A DNA stretch of 64,000 bases. Origin: Postechiella marina. Its GTDB lineage: Bacteria; Bacteroidota; Bacteroidia; Flavobacteriales; Flavobacteriaceae. This document shows, piece after piece, positions 16,762 through 26,335 of this stretch (position 1 is its first letter; each line of letters opens with the position of its first letter). The translations under genes were made by a program, and so were the position numbers. The notes beneath the pieces were generated by a model. It did not search any database, was not told the DNA's origin, and worked only from the letters and a program-made list of their open reading frames with translations. The stretch lies in the NCBI RefSeq assembly GCF_039538365.1, contig NZ_BAABCA010000001.1, positions 496,001 to 560,000 on the forward strand, given 5' to 3'.

Positions 16762-17811
16762 TTAATGCTTCTCTTTTATTCCTGATGTTTTTTTTTGAAG
16801 TATTTTTTTTATTCGTCCTATCGAAATTTGAGATAGATTCCAATTATAACCTTCAAAATTAGTGGTGTTTGTAAACTGAACCACTACTGCGTCAATAGCT
16901 TTGTAATATTCTGCTAGACTTTGGTAACCAGGTACTAAACCACCGTGGTTGTATTCGTAAATAGAGGTATAAATATCTTGTTCACCTGCATTAAAAACAG
17001 TGCCATTGTTTAAGGCTCTTAAAAATATGCCAACATCTTGTGCGGTGGCTAGCATACCTTGATCCTCGGTTTTTAAATCGGGTTCGTAGCCAACGTGATA
17101 ACCGCTCATAACATCATCTATATTAACATCTTTTATAGAGAAAAAAGTGTTTTTTAAATTTAAAGGAGTTAAAATTTTGTCTTTAATATATTGCTGATGG
17201 CTATAGCCTAAAACTTGATCTATAATTTGAGAAAGTAGCAAATAATTAGTGTTAGAATATTCGTAATCTTCGTTGGGTTTAAACGATGCAGGTAGATCGA
17301 GTATTATGCTTAGAGTTTGTTCTGCATTTTCTGGCGGATTTGACCAATAATCTGGATAGTTTGTAAAATTAGGAATACCGCTACGATGTTGTACCATATG
17401 TTTTAATGTTATTTTATCTGCGTATTGTATTCTATCTATAAGCTCGGGGAAGTAATAGGCTAGAGGTTTGTTTAAATCTAAACGTTTGGCTTTAACTAAT
17501 TTGGAAATAGCAACAGCAACGTATAATTTGCTAATACTCGCTATTTTAAATAATGCATTAGGGTTTGCAGGTGTTTTTTGTGCTTTATTATGGTATCCGC
17601 CAGTATAAAATTCGGGAACTTTACCTGTTTGCTCTACATAAACAATCATACCATCAAAACCATGCTTTATAGTTGCATTTACCTCTTCTTGAATGGTATT
17701 TGGTAAGGGTAATATCCATGCCCAAACTAAAATCCATGGTACATAAAACATCGAAATTATAGTTGATGTAAATAATACAATTCTAAATATGTTGCGTGCT
17801 TTATTTTTCAT
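16762..17811 (-). CDS. Serine hydrolase of the beta-lactamase/D-aminopeptidase (class C) fold
   Basis: A 349-residue protein with an N-terminal hydrophobic anchor (about 10-34). The active-site SxxK motif is SISK (Ser92, Lys95), the second motif is YSN in YEYSNTNYLLL (about 187), and a third-motif-like HGG occurs in YNHGGLVPGYQS. These are the marks of the class C beta-lactamase and penicillin-binding-protein-like hydrolases, many of which are esterases or peptidases rather than antibiotic-resistance enzymes. The anchor and context suggest an envelope hydrolase. The substrate is unknown. Confidence 0.88.
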   Translation of the reverse strand: MKNKARNIFRIVLFTSTIISMFYVPWILVWAWILPLPNTIQEEVNATIKHGFDGMIVYVEQTGKVPEFYTGGYHNKAQKTPANPNALFKIASISKLYVAVAISKLVKAKRLDLNKPLAYYFPELIDRIQYADKITLKHMVQHRSGIPNFTNYPDYWSNPPENAEQTLSIILDLPASFKPNEDYEYSNTNYLLLSQIIDQVLGYSHQQYIKDKILTPLNLKNTFFSIKDVNIDDVMSGYHVGYEPDLKTEDQGMLATAQDVGIFLRALNNGTVFNAGEQDIYTSIYEYNHGGLVPGYQSLAEYYKAIDAVVVQFTNTTNFEGYNWNLSQISIGRIKKILQKKTSGIKEKH

Positions 17812-17958
17812 GTTTAATACATTTAATAAGCAAATTAAAGGTAATCATTTTGTTTGTAGAAAAGCAAACTACCCAATTGTTGTTTTTATAGTATGAATTG
17901 GTTAATACCTTATTGTACTGCTCTTTAAATTAAAAAAAATAAGTGTGGGTGGTATGTT

Positions 17959-17998
17959 AAAAAAAACAAGACCTTGCTTTGGCAAGATCTTGTTTTTT
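17959..17998 (-). terminator. Rho-independent terminator after the DUF4132 gene
   Basis: ACAAGACCTTGC (17966-17977) pairs with GCAAGATCTTGT (17982-17993), one mismatch, with an A-run on the left that gives a T-run on the minus strand. It lies about 30 bases past the stop of the large gene. The right-hand T-run could also stop plus-strand transcription. Confidence 0.8.
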
Positions 17999-18025
17999 AT
18001 TTCTTTTCTAGATTAAAAAGCGTAT

Positions 18026-21000
18026 TTACTTTTTGTTAATTTGGGCTAAAATCGTGGGGTCTTGTATTTTATTGTCTTCAGCCAATAGTTTCATTTTCGA
18101 TATAATTTCGGCCGATTTTGGATCCTCATCAACAAAAGGTAAAAATAAACGTCCCCGATGTTGGCTGTGTACAGGTAGAATAGATAAAAATAATCCGTCT
18201 TTGCTTATGTTTCCACTTCCTAAATGTATGCTGTAATTGCCTAGTTTTCCTTTTACAAGTATATGGCGTTCTTTTACTTCTATGTTGTCTAATTTAAATA
18301 ATCTTGCAGACTCTTTAGCTAACACAGCTCGCATTTCCATAGTGCTATGGCTTGCTTCGGGGTCCACACCTCCAACATGAGCTACACTTACCACTAAATC
18401 TATATCGCGCATAACTTCACTAAAAATTAGAGGGTTTATGGATGCTAACGGAATGGATTCGTAATTTTTTAAAGAGGTAAAAGCAACATATTCTAGTGTT
18501 GGTGCTTCTATATCTGCTGGCGAGTACCAATCTGCAAGCGCGTGCATAGACGCCATAAAGCCTTGTTTATGGTATACCTTTTGCAAACCTTCTTCGTAAT
18601 TAATAGTCCAACCTCGTCCGCGCAATAAGGCTATGGTTTTTTTAGGCTGAATTTGGTGACCTTGGTAACGTTGCGATCTGTTACTGGTTTCTTTTTCGTT
18701 ATCTGTAATAACATAAAGCTCTCTAAATATTTGTTTAAATGGTTGTACAAGTTTTTTGTCGAAAGCAAAACGTTGGTATAAATCCCATTGTACAGCTTGA
18801 TATAAATGCGATGGATGGGCAATAACTAGTGTATCGTCTGCATGTAATTGGTGCAGTTTATCATCACTATCTAGTAATTGGCTGTTTTGCCAAAAACCAG
18901 AACTGTTAGTCGCTTTATTAAATAAAACGAGCTTGCTTAATAACGGATTTACAACAGGATGACTCATGATGTTTTCTAGCTCTTTTTTAGAAAAAGCATC
19001 TTCGTTAATCATAGCTTTTTCTAGAGACAAGCGCGTTCTAGAATATTGCTTACTAAGATATGTTTTATTGTTTTTTAAGTTTAAAACTGCTTTGTTTTTT
19101 TGATGCTTTTTAGGAATGGATTTTTGAGTTTTTCCATTCTTTTCGACCTTTAAACTAGCTTTTCCGTTACTATCTACTATTAATTTAATTATAGTATCAT
19201 CAATAGTAACCGTTGCATTATCCATTATTTTTTGTGCAGCTTTAGACTCCATAGCCCAACTAAAGCGTACACTATCTTTATAACCCGCGTTTCTAGATAG
19301 GTTTTCTAAACCAATCTCTACCGCATTTTTTTCGCTTTCTTGACGCTGCGATCCAAATTGTTTACTTTCTTTTAAAAAGGTTTGCAGCAAATCGTATCGT
19401 TTAAGTAAATCGTTTTCTGGGTTTACTTTGCTTAGAGGTATTAAGCCTAATGCGCGTACATAATCTTTATCGCGTTTGTCTTTAATTTTTTTAAGCGTTT
19501 CGGTAATTTTAACTTCATTTAATAAAACACTAGAGTATAGTTTTATTTGCTTGTGAGCTAAACCATGCGAAATGTATTTTGAGGCATTATGTAACAATTT
19601 CCAATTGGCTTTTCCTAAGTCTGAATATACATTGTAAAACCAATCTATATCTAAACTTCCTTTTTTAAATTGCTCTATGGCAACGTCTGAATATCTTGAA
19701 ATAAGCGTTTCTTTTTCGGCACTCATATATTCAGAGCTATGTGCATGAAACCACCAAACCGCAGCTTCTAGTTTGTCTAATTTTAAGTAACGCCCAATCC
19801 AATTGGCCCATTGCGTAGCATAACAAGCTACTTCTATAAGTCTGGTTTTGGTTATTTTAGATGTTTTTAATTGTTCTGAGAAACTCTCGAATGTATCGGT
19901 ATCACTAGGTATACAGCCTTTAATAATAGCGCTAAAGGTACTTGTTTTACTTGTGTGGTTGTACGAGTAGCCTCGTTCAAAATTAGTTTTTCCTAAACGT
20001 TCTAATACTTCAAATAGATAATGAGCGCCTTCTACATTATAAAATTTATTAATGTATTTTGATGCTTCAGTTTCTAATTCTCCACGCTCTAATTCTATTT
20101 GAAGTAAATTCTTTTTTAAAGGTTTAAAAATTTCGAAAGGTAAATTAAGTGTTTCTTTGTAGGGTTTATTTTTTGCATGTTGGCTATCCAAAGAAAACAA
20201 TCTAGACTCAGATAATATGGTATTTAGTAAAACATCGTCTTTTGTAATGGTATTGTTATTATACAATTGAAACGTATCTCTTTCTGATGGGCGAGGGAAA
20301 TTTCGTTTTTTTATTGGTGCGCCTAAAGCATCTTTTAAAATAGTAATGTGCTTAGGGTGTCCTAAACTTTGCGCCATTAAATAGTTTTGTAATTGCCAAT
20401 ATCTTTTTTTGTTTTCAATGTTTAGAGTCTCGTCAATACTAAAAAAGTTATTATACAGTAATACATCGCACCAAAACATGTTGTTTACTCGCCATTTATT
20501 AGTGTCTAGATTTTTAGTTTTTAATGCTTCAGGAAAATTTGCAATGGCATCTTCTAAAAGGTCTAATTTAAAACAAGACAAGGTGTTTTGGTCTACATAC
20601 GCATTAGATAAATGATTTAGTATGGTGTAAATTTTACGGTTTATACTGTAATAAAAATGTTCTTTTTTTAAATTTAAACCATCTAATTTAGGAATGTATT
20701 TTTTATAATACGGAATTAAAGCGCCATAAACTCCATACGGGTTTGTAAATTCATGAGCATAATGCATTGCAGCATGCATTTCATAATCGTTTAGTTTGCT
20801 TTGGTTGTACCAATCTATCCAAATGTGGGCTAGGGGTAAATTATTTAGTTTTTCTAAAGGAGTGGCATCCTTGTTTTTTGTAATAGTTGTAATATGTTTT
20901 GATAGAAGCGTTGTTTCTATTTCGCCTTGATAACCTTCGTGCTGATATTCAAAATCCTTATTGTTTTCAAAAAGAAGAATAAGCTTATTAATAGATTTAA

Positions 21001-22996
21001 CTGTTTTATCCTCATCAATAAATCTAGAAATTATACGGTCTTTTTTTCCTAGTAAACTGTTTAAAATATTTTTTTTCTCAGGAAATTTTGTTTTAAGCTT
21101 TATTAGTGGCGATAAATTATTATAGTCTATAGCTCCAAAACCATTAGTAAAACTTAGAGCGTTTGTAGTGTTAGAAAACTTATCTAAAAAAATTTGTTCG
21201 TTTTTATTAAGGCTGGTTCTTTCGTTGTAACTAGCTACTTGTTCTGTTACATAATTGGTGTATAATTGTTTTTCGTCTAGAATAGTTAAAACCTCTAAAC
21301 CTGCTAATCGCTGATCTATTTTTTTAGAAACTATTAAATTGTTGGTACGTTTTTTTACAATAGTCTCAGGCTGTTTTATAAGTAATTGAATACTAGCTTC
21401 TCGTAAATATTTATTTTTACGTTCTAGTATTTTTTCTAGAATATCTAGTTCTTCATCTTGCAACTCCATGGCATAAAAAAGACGAATTCCTGTAGCCATG
21501 ACCGATTGATTTCTGTCTTGTATAGCTTGATGTGCAACATGGCGTTTCCAGCCTAAGTTTTTAGAATTTATCGGGGTGCTTTTCTTTTGTGTGCTTATAT
21601 TCCAATAATATGTATAATGATCTGGAAATAGTTTTCTAATAAATGCTTCTCTAGAATCTGAAGCTATAGCACTTATATTTTGAGCTAAAATCTCAGATTG
21701 TATCTCGCTTGCATTTCTAATTAATATGTCATAAAAAGTTTTTGGTGTAATTGTGTAGTTTTTCCATGAAAATACAACGCTTTCAAAAGTTTTACCTTTT
21801 GCAGGTAAAGCATCGGCATGTGCTTTAATGCTTTTAAACATAGCATCTTTAAGCTCGAATTTAGGGCTGTTGGCTAACATCCAATAGTCTAGCTCTATGT
21901 CTTTGCCAAACTCTTTTTCCATGTATGGCACCAAGCTAATGTTTGTTCTTTCTGTTTCTCTAACAAAAAATAGAGCTAGTAACTTTATGTTTTTATTTGT
22001 ATTGGTATAAAGTAAGTTTAGAGCTTTAACGTTGGCTTGGTCAACCTCTTCTATACCAAGTACCCAAAGAGCAACGTATATTTCTAAAAAATCTTTACTC
22101 TCTAGCGCTTTATCTATATCGGTTTTGTTTTCTAATAAATGCAGGCTAAGCTCTAAAACCCTCTTAATAGTAGCTTTTTTAGGAGCTTCCCAGCCAAAAC
22201 CAAACCAGGTATCTACAGCTCGAACAACACTGCTAAAACGCATTAAGTCGTTTTCTAAAATTATAGTAACCATATACTTTAAAGCGCCAATTTGGGTTTC
22301 GTCAAGACTCTCTAAAATGGTTTGTCGTAAACCTTCTTGGCGTTGTGCCGCAAGTAAAAGTTTGCCAACTTGCTCCCAATATTTTTGTTTTTTTGTAAGT
22401 AGTAAGCCTTTTATTAAAGATCTTGAAATACCTCCAATTTCGTCTTCAGCATTAATAATATCCGAAATTAATTCATCTAAATCTTCACCTCCTTTTTCTA
22501 AAACAACACCAATAAGATAAGCGTGAGCATGGTTTTGATGGTAAACATCATATTGTATTTGTTCGAAAAGAGACATGCTGCCAAATCCAGAATTAACTCC
22601 AGATATACATAAATATTGCAAAATTTTAATTTTGTTTTCAATTAAATCTGTATCTGGTACTTTTCTAAAAGAGCGTCTGTTATAGCCTTGTTGGTAAGGT
22701 AGTTTGTTTATTAAATCCCAAATATCTGCAATATATGGAGCGCGTATTTCGCCAAAAAGAGCACGAGCCAATTTTAAGCCTTCATTAGTTTTCCACGGAT
22801 TAAATAAAGCATCGTTTCCAAAAACATCAGTATATTTTGGAGTCCATTTAGGATAGCTAACCTTACTTGGATACAATTTAGAAATGATTAACCCTAAAGT
22901 CTGATATTTTTTTGAGTATAATAGAAACGAACTTTTAGTAAGTTTTATTTTTTCTTTTGATTTTAAATACTTTTCTGCTTGTTCGTTAGAAATCAT
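18026..22996 (-). CDS. Very large DUF4132-domain protein
   Basis: A 1656-residue protein with no signal peptide or clear TM segment, so probably cytoplasmic. Most of it is helical and repeat-like, possibly of HEAT/ARM type (inferred from its composition). A DUF4132-like region lies about 1290-1480 (LRGRGWTINYEEGLQKVYHKQ, ADWYSPADIE). The last 150 residues match the conserved end of such proteins (RDIDLVVSVAHVGGVDPE, RHILVKGKLGNYSIHLGSG, RLFLPFVDEDPKSAEIISKM). E. coli MolR/YehI are family members without a firm biochemical function. This copy is clearly longer than those. It follows a 136-residue gene by 46 bases and is probably cotranscribed with it. Confidence 0.85.
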   Translation of the reverse strand: MISNEQAEKYLKSKEKIKLTKSSFLLYSKKYQTLGLIISKLYPSKVSYPKWTPKYTDVFGNDALFNPWKTNEGLKLARALFGEIRAPYIADIWDLINKLPYQQGYNRRSFRKVPDTDLIENKIKILQYLCISGVNSGFGSMSLFEQIQYDVYHQNHAHAYLIGVVLEKGGEDLDELISDIINAEDEIGGISRSLIKGLLLTKKQKYWEQVGKLLLAAQRQEGLRQTILESLDETQIGALKYMVTIILENDLMRFSSVVRAVDTWFGFGWEAPKKATIKRVLELSLHLLENKTDIDKALESKDFLEIYVALWVLGIEEVDQANVKALNLLYTNTNKNIKLLALFFVRETERTNISLVPYMEKEFGKDIELDYWMLANSPKFELKDAMFKSIKAHADALPAKGKTFESVVFSWKNYTITPKTFYDILIRNASEIQSEILAQNISAIASDSREAFIRKLFPDHYTYYWNISTQKKSTPINSKNLGWKRHVAHQAIQDRNQSVMATGIRLFYAMELQDEELDILEKILERKNKYLREASIQLLIKQPETIVKKRTNNLIVSKKIDQRLAGLEVLTILDEKQLYTNYVTEQVASYNERTSLNKNEQIFLDKFSNTTNALSFTNGFGAIDYNNLSPLIKLKTKFPEKKNILNSLLGKKDRIISRFIDEDKTVKSINKLILLFENNKDFEYQHEGYQGEIETTLLSKHITTITKNKDATPLEKLNNLPLAHIWIDWYNQSKLNDYEMHAAMHYAHEFTNPYGVYGALIPYYKKYIPKLDGLNLKKEHFYYSINRKIYTILNHLSNAYVDQNTLSCFKLDLLEDAIANFPEALKTKNLDTNKWRVNNMFWCDVLLYNNFFSIDETLNIENKKRYWQLQNYLMAQSLGHPKHITILKDALGAPIKKRNFPRPSERDTFQLYNNNTITKDDVLLNTILSESRLFSLDSQHAKNKPYKETLNLPFEIFKPLKKNLLQIELERGELETEASKYINKFYNVEGAHYLFEVLERLGKTNFERGYSYNHTSKTSTFSAIIKGCIPSDTDTFESFSEQLKTSKITKTRLIEVACYATQWANWIGRYLKLDKLEAAVWWFHAHSSEYMSAEKETLISRYSDVAIEQFKKGSLDIDWFYNVYSDLGKANWKLLHNASKYISHGLAHKQIKLYSSVLLNEVKITETLKKIKDKRDKDYVRALGLIPLSKVNPENDLLKRYDLLQTFLKESKQFGSQRQESEKNAVEIGLENLSRNAGYKDSVRFSWAMESKAAQKIMDNATVTIDDTIIKLIVDSNGKASLKVEKNGKTQKSIPKKHQKNKAVLNLKNNKTYLSKQYSRTRLSLEKAMINEDAFSKKELENIMSHPVVNPLLSKLVLFNKATNSSGFWQNSQLLDSDDKLHQLHADDTLVIAHPSHLYQAVQWDLYQRFAFDKKLVQPFKQIFRELYVITDNEKETSNRSQRYQGHQIQPKKTIALLRGRGWTINYEEGLQKVYHKQGFMASMHALADWYSPADIEAPTLEYVAFTSLKNYESIPLASINPLIFSEVMRDIDLVVSVAHVGGVDPEASHSTMEMRAVLAKESARLFKLDNIEVKERHILVKGKLGNYSIHLGSGNISKDGLFLSILPVHSQHRGRLFLPFVDEDPKSAEIISKMKLLAEDNKIQDPTILAQINKK

Positions 22997-23042
22997 ATAT
23001 AATGTTGTTGTGTTTTTAATGCCAATAAATTAATATGTTTTT

Positions 23043-23453
23043 TTACCAATAGGTTCCAGATAAAAAGGTCATGCGCATAAAAGTAATCGTACTTTCTTTA
23101 TCTATTATAATAGTTTCATTTAGTGCTTTTATTTCGTTATCATTAATAAAAACTAAAAATAAACCATCTAGAAAGCTTTGTTTGGCATTACTAATAGCAT
23201 CTGCCTTTATAGCTAAAGTTTTATTTTCGATAGCTCCAAAACCTATTTTTCCTTTTTCTGATTGTTCTTGAATGTTTTGTGGGGTAAGAAAAGCTTGTAA
23301 TTGCAGGTTTTCTCTTTTGTCGTTAAACTTTTTAATTTCAGATATAACACATTGCTCTATAAGTTCTTCTAGTGTTTTTGGAGTTTTTTCGATGTCGAAA
23401 TTAAGTGTTTTAATTTTCTTTTTACCTAATCGCTTAAGCTGGATGGTTAGCAT
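23043..23453 (-). CDS. Small protein of unknown function upstream of the DUF4132 gene
   Basis: A 136-residue soluble protein rich in Lys, Glu and Ile. The N-terminus looks beta-rich (MLTIQLKRLGKKKIKTLNFD), then come helices (TLEELIEQCVISEIKKFND), and the C-terminus ends in a strand-like STITFMRMTFLSGTYW. I recognise no family. It lies 46 bases before the 1656-residue DUF4132 gene on the same strand with no terminator between, so a two-gene operon and a functional link are likely. It could be a partner or regulator of the large protein. Confidence 0.75.
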   Translation of the reverse strand: MLTIQLKRLGKKKIKTLNFDIEKTPKTLEELIEQCVISEIKKFNDKRENLQLQAFLTPQNIQEQSEKGKIGFGAIENKTLAIKADAISNAKQSFLDGLFLVFINDNEIKALNETIIIDKESTITFMRMTFLSGTYW

Positions 23454-23787
23454 ATTTTGCTTCTATAATTTATATGTGATGAATATTAGTACAATATAAG
23501 AAGAGTTTTGTTTTTTTATAATTTAGGCTTTTACTTTTTATCGATAAATTTTTTAGTCACAAAGTTCCCTTTTTCTACCTGAAAATCAGTGAGTAATAAA
23601 ATGGCTGTTTAAAAAGTATTATTGCTATAATTAACTGATAAATAGATGGTTTTATTTATTCTTGATAAGAATATAATCTTTTTTTAACGTAAGAATATGA
23701 CTTAATATTTATCAAGGTTTTTCTTGTGCATATTATATGAATATAATATGTTTGCTTTACAAACAAACAAAATAAACAATTTAAATT
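23454..23787. other. Divergent intergenic region, 334 bases
   Basis: This space separates the DUF4132 operon (minus) from the outer-membrane barrel gene (plus). It holds the barrel gene promoter and an 8-base inverted repeat CTTGATAA (23661-23668) and TTATCAAG (23709-23716) 40 bases apart. I see no open frame or RNA gene in it. Confidence 0.7.
23724..23754 (+). promoter_or_regulatory. Bacteroidota promoter for the outer-membrane barrel gene
   Basis: A -7 box TATGTTTG (23747-23754, consensus TAnnTTTG) is preceded by TTG (23724-23726) 20 bases upstream at the -33 position. The predicted leader is about 27 bases long and AT-rich (ending ACAATTTAAATT), as in highly expressed flavobacterial genes. 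Confidence 0.6.
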
Positions 23788-24282
23788 ATGAAAAATTTAT
23801 TTTTATTATCAATTATTGCGGTATTATCAATTGGAAGTGTAAATGCTCAAGAGTTTAAAGCTGGAGTTAATGCAGGTTTAGTTACTGGTGATTTTAGTGA
23901 CTTGGCATCTTTTAATTTAGCATTAGATGTTGCGTACTTATGGGATGTTGCAGATCAAATTCAAGTAGGTGCTATAACTGGTTTTTCTCAAACTTTTACA
24001 AAAGAGGTTGATGGTTTTGACACTAACGATGTTCAGTTTTTACCAATAGCTGCTGCAGGTCGTTTTGCAATTTCTGATCAGTTTACTATTGGAACAGATT
24101 TAGGTTATGCAGTAGGTATTAATGATGGTAATGATGGAGGGTTTTATTATGCTCCAAGAGTTCAATACAGTGTAAACGAATCTCTTGATATTGTTGCAGC
24201 TTATAGAGGTGTAAGTATTGATGCTGGGCCTGTAACATTAGGATTTAATACAATAACTTTAGGTGTAGAATTTGCTCTATAA
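23788..24282 (+). CDS. Small outer-membrane beta-barrel protein
   Basis: A 164-residue protein with a signal peptide ending SVNAQ (cleavage near residue 20). The mature part consists of alternating beta strands (EFKAGVNAGLVTGDF, QIQVGAITGFSQTF, QFTIGTDLGYAVGI, TITLGVEFAL) and ends in a hydrophobic-aromatic strand typical of outer-membrane barrels handled by BamA. The size suggests eight strands. It has a strong promoter and its own terminator, so it is probably an abundant single-gene product. Function (pore, adhesion or structural) is unknown. Confidence 0.87.
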   Translation: MKNLFLLSIIAVLSIGSVNAQEFKAGVNAGLVTGDFSDLASFNLALDVAYLWDVADQIQVGAITGFSQTFTKEVDGFDTNDVQFLPIAAAGRFAISDQFTIGTDLGYAVGINDGNDGGFYYAPRVQYSVNESLDIVAAYRGVSIDAGPVTLGFNTITLGVEFAL

Positions 24283-24309
24283 TTTATTGTAATAACATAA
24301 AATGATAAT

Positions 24310-24339
24310 TAAAAGGAAGCCATTTGGTTTCCTTTTTTT
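24310..24339 (+). terminator. Rho-independent terminator after the barrel gene
   Basis: AAAAGGAAGCC pairs with GGTTTCCTTTT around ATTT (one wobble pair) and runs into seven Ts. Confidence 0.88.
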
Positions 24340-24364
24340 GTTTCTATTTTAATATATTTACAGC

Positions 24365-24781
24365 ATGAAAAAACTAATAATCATTAACGGACCAAACCTA
24401 AATCTTTTAGGTAAAAGAGAACCAAATATTTACGGTAGTTTAACGTTTACGGAGTTTTACGACGAGGTAATAAAAAAATACCCCGATGTAAGTATTGATT
24501 ATTTTCAGTCTAATAACGAAGGCGAACTTATAGACAAATTACACGAAGTAGGGTTTAATTTTGATGGTGTTGTATTAAATGCAGCAGCATATACACATAC
24601 ATCTGTTGGAATTGGTGATGCTGTTAAAGCTATAGAAACACCAGTGGTAGAGGTGCATATTTCTAATACTTTTAATAGAGAAGAATTTAGACATCATTCT
24701 TTTATTTCTCCTAATGCCAAAGGTGTAATTCTTGGTTTTGGTTTACAAAGTTACGAATTGGCTATTCAGAGTTTTTTATAG
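24365..24781 (+). CDS. aroQ: Type II 3-dehydroquinate dehydratase
   Basis: A 138-residue enzyme of the shikimate pathway that dehydrates 3-dehydroquinate to 3-dehydroshikimate. The type II signature is INGPNLNLLGKREPNIYG (residues 7-24), with the catalytic Arg18 and Tyr23. NAAAYTHTS and VEVHISN (catalytic His) follow in the usual order. The length is standard and the start is the ATG directly before the conserved sequence. It lies between a terminator and a bidirectional terminator, so it is transcribed alone. Confidence 0.97.
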   Translation: MKKLIIINGPNLNLLGKREPNIYGSLTFTEFYDEVIKKYPDVSIDYFQSNNEGELIDKLHEVGFNFDGVVLNAAAYTHTSVGIGDAVKAIETPVVEVHISNTFNREEFRHHSFISPNAKGVILGFGLQSYELAIQSFL

Positions 24782-24799
24782 TATAAAAAGATAAAGCAT

Positions 24800-24838
24800 A
24801 AAAAAAGCGATTCAATAATATTGAATCGCTTTTTTTTA
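24800..24838. terminator. Bidirectional terminator between aroQ and lpdA
   Basis: AAAGCGATTCAA pairs perfectly with TTGAATCGCTTT around five bases, with an A-run on the left and a T-run on the right. It lies between convergent genes and can serve both. Confidence 0.92.
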
Positions 24839-24853
24839 TAATTCTAGTTTTGC

Positions 24854-26230
24854 TTATATATGTATACACTCGTCGTAAGCATCAGCAACAGCTTCCATAA
24901 TAGCTTCACTCATGGTAGGATGAGGGTGTACAGCTTTTAATATTTCGTGTCCAGTTGTTTCAAGTTTTCTTGCAACTACAGCTTCTGCAACCATATCTGT
25001 TACACCAGCTCCAATCATATGGCAACCAATCCATTCACCATATTTTGCATCAAAAATTACTTTTACAAAACCTTCTTTATTTCCTCCAGCACTAGCTTTA
25101 CCAGATGCTAAGAAAGGAAACTTTCCAACTTTAATATCAATACCTTTATCTTTAGCTTGCTGCTCGGTTAAACCAACAGAAGCAATTTCTGGAGTACAGT
25201 AAGTACAACCAGGTATGTTTCCGTAATCTAAGGCTTCAACATGTTCGCCAGCAATTTTTTCTACACATAAAATACCCTCAGCAGAAGCAACGTGTGCTAA
25301 TGCTTGTCCGGGAGTTACATCGCCTATGGCAAAATATCCAGGAATGTTTGTTTGGTAAAAATCGTTTACAATTATTTTGTCTCTATCAACAACAATACCT
25401 ACGTCTTCTAAACCAATATTCTCTATGTTAGATTTAATACCTACTGCAGATAAAACTACATCGGCTTCAAGAATTTCTTCGCCTTTACTTGTTTTTACAT
25501 GAGCTTTAACACCGTCTCCAGATGTATCAACAGATGTTACTTCGGCCGAAGTCATAATTTTAATGCCTTTTTTAGTAAAAGAACGCTCTAATAATTTAGA
25601 TACATCTTTGTCTTCTACAGGAACAACGTTTGGTAAATATTCTACAATAGTTACTTCTGTACCTATAGAGTTGTAAAAATCTGCAAATTCTACTCCAATA
25701 GCACCAGAACCAACAACAATTAATTTTTTAGGCTGTTTAGGTAAGCTCATGGCTTCTCTATAACCAATTACTTTTTTACCATCTTGAGGTAAACTTGGTA
25801 ACTCTCTAGATCTAGCACCAGTAGCAATAATAATATTGTTAGCGCTATATTCTGTACCGTCAACATCTATCTTTTTTCCTGGTTTTAGTTTTCCGTAACC
25901 AGAAATAATATCAATTTTATTTTTTTTCATTAAAAATTGAACACCCTTACTCATACCATCTGCAACACCACGACTACGTTTAACAATAGCGTCAAAATCA
26001 TAATCTGCTCCTTCAACTTTTAAACCATAGTCTTCGGCATGTTTAAGGTATTCAAATACTTGGGCAGACTTTAGTAAAGCCTTTGTAGGAATACAACCCC
26101 AGTTTAAGCATATACCTCCTAGTTCGCTTTTTTCAATAACAGCAGTTTTTAAACCTAATTGAGAAGCTCTAATAGCTGCTACATAACCACCAGGTCCACT
26201 TCCAAGAACAATAATATCGTATTTACTCAT
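24854..26230 (-). CDS. lpdA: Dihydrolipoyl dehydrogenase (E3)
   Basis: A 458-residue FAD flavoprotein that reoxidises the lipoamide of 2-oxoacid dehydrogenase complexes with NAD. Features in order are the FAD motif VLGSGPGGYVAA (8-19), the redox-active disulfide in GGICLNWGC (Cys41 and Cys46), the NAD motif VVGSGAIGVEF near 172, the second FAD motif YFAIGDVTPG, and the C-terminal active-site HPHPTMSEA. All key residues are intact. It is divergent from the NADH dehydrogenase gene. Confidence 0.96.
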   Translation of the reverse strand: MSKYDIIVLGSGPGGYVAAIRASQLGLKTAVIEKSELGGICLNWGCIPTKALLKSAQVFEYLKHAEDYGLKVEGADYDFDAIVKRSRGVADGMSKGVQFLMKKNKIDIISGYGKLKPGKKIDVDGTEYSANNIIIATGARSRELPSLPQDGKKVIGYREAMSLPKQPKKLIVVGSGAIGVEFADFYNSIGTEVTIVEYLPNVVPVEDKDVSKLLERSFTKKGIKIMTSAEVTSVDTSGDGVKAHVKTSKGEEILEADVVLSAVGIKSNIENIGLEDVGIVVDRDKIIVNDFYQTNIPGYFAIGDVTPGQALAHVASAEGILCVEKIAGEHVEALDYGNIPGCTYCTPEIASVGLTEQQAKDKGIDIKVGKFPFLASGKASAGGNKEGFVKVIFDAKYGEWIGCHMIGAGVTDMVAEAVVARKLETTGHEILKAVHPHPTMSEAIMEAVADAYDECIHI

Positions 26231-26309
26231 TTGTTAATTTTTAGGTTACGAATTTACGAAATCGATTTTGAATAAAGAATTTAGAAACCTATAAATTTAT
26301 ATCTTTTAC

Positions 26310-26317
26310 TACCTTTG
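26310..26317 (+). promoter_or_regulatory. Bacteroidota -7 box for the NADH dehydrogenase gene
   Basis: TACCTTTG matches TAnnTTTG and lies 18 bases before the ATG at 26336. It overlaps the possible TTG start at 26315, which supports the downstream ATG as the true start. Confidence 0.5.
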
Positions 26318-26335
26318 CGTTGCAACATTATATAT

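Noticed and set aside
16762..17811. Annotation of the serine hydrolase as an antibiotic-resistance beta-lactamase
   Set aside because: Motifs fit the broad class C fold, but the N-terminal anchor and lack of close beta-lactamase features make an esterase or peptidase more likely.
22032..22520. 162-codon open frame opposite the DUF4132 gene
   Set aside because: The protein is Ser/Lys-rich with no recognisable domain and lies wholly inside a long well-supported gene on the other strand.
26315..26335. Upstream TTG start for the NADH dehydrogenase
   Set aside because: The codon overlaps the predicted -7 box, and the ATG at 26336 gives the usual N-terminus.
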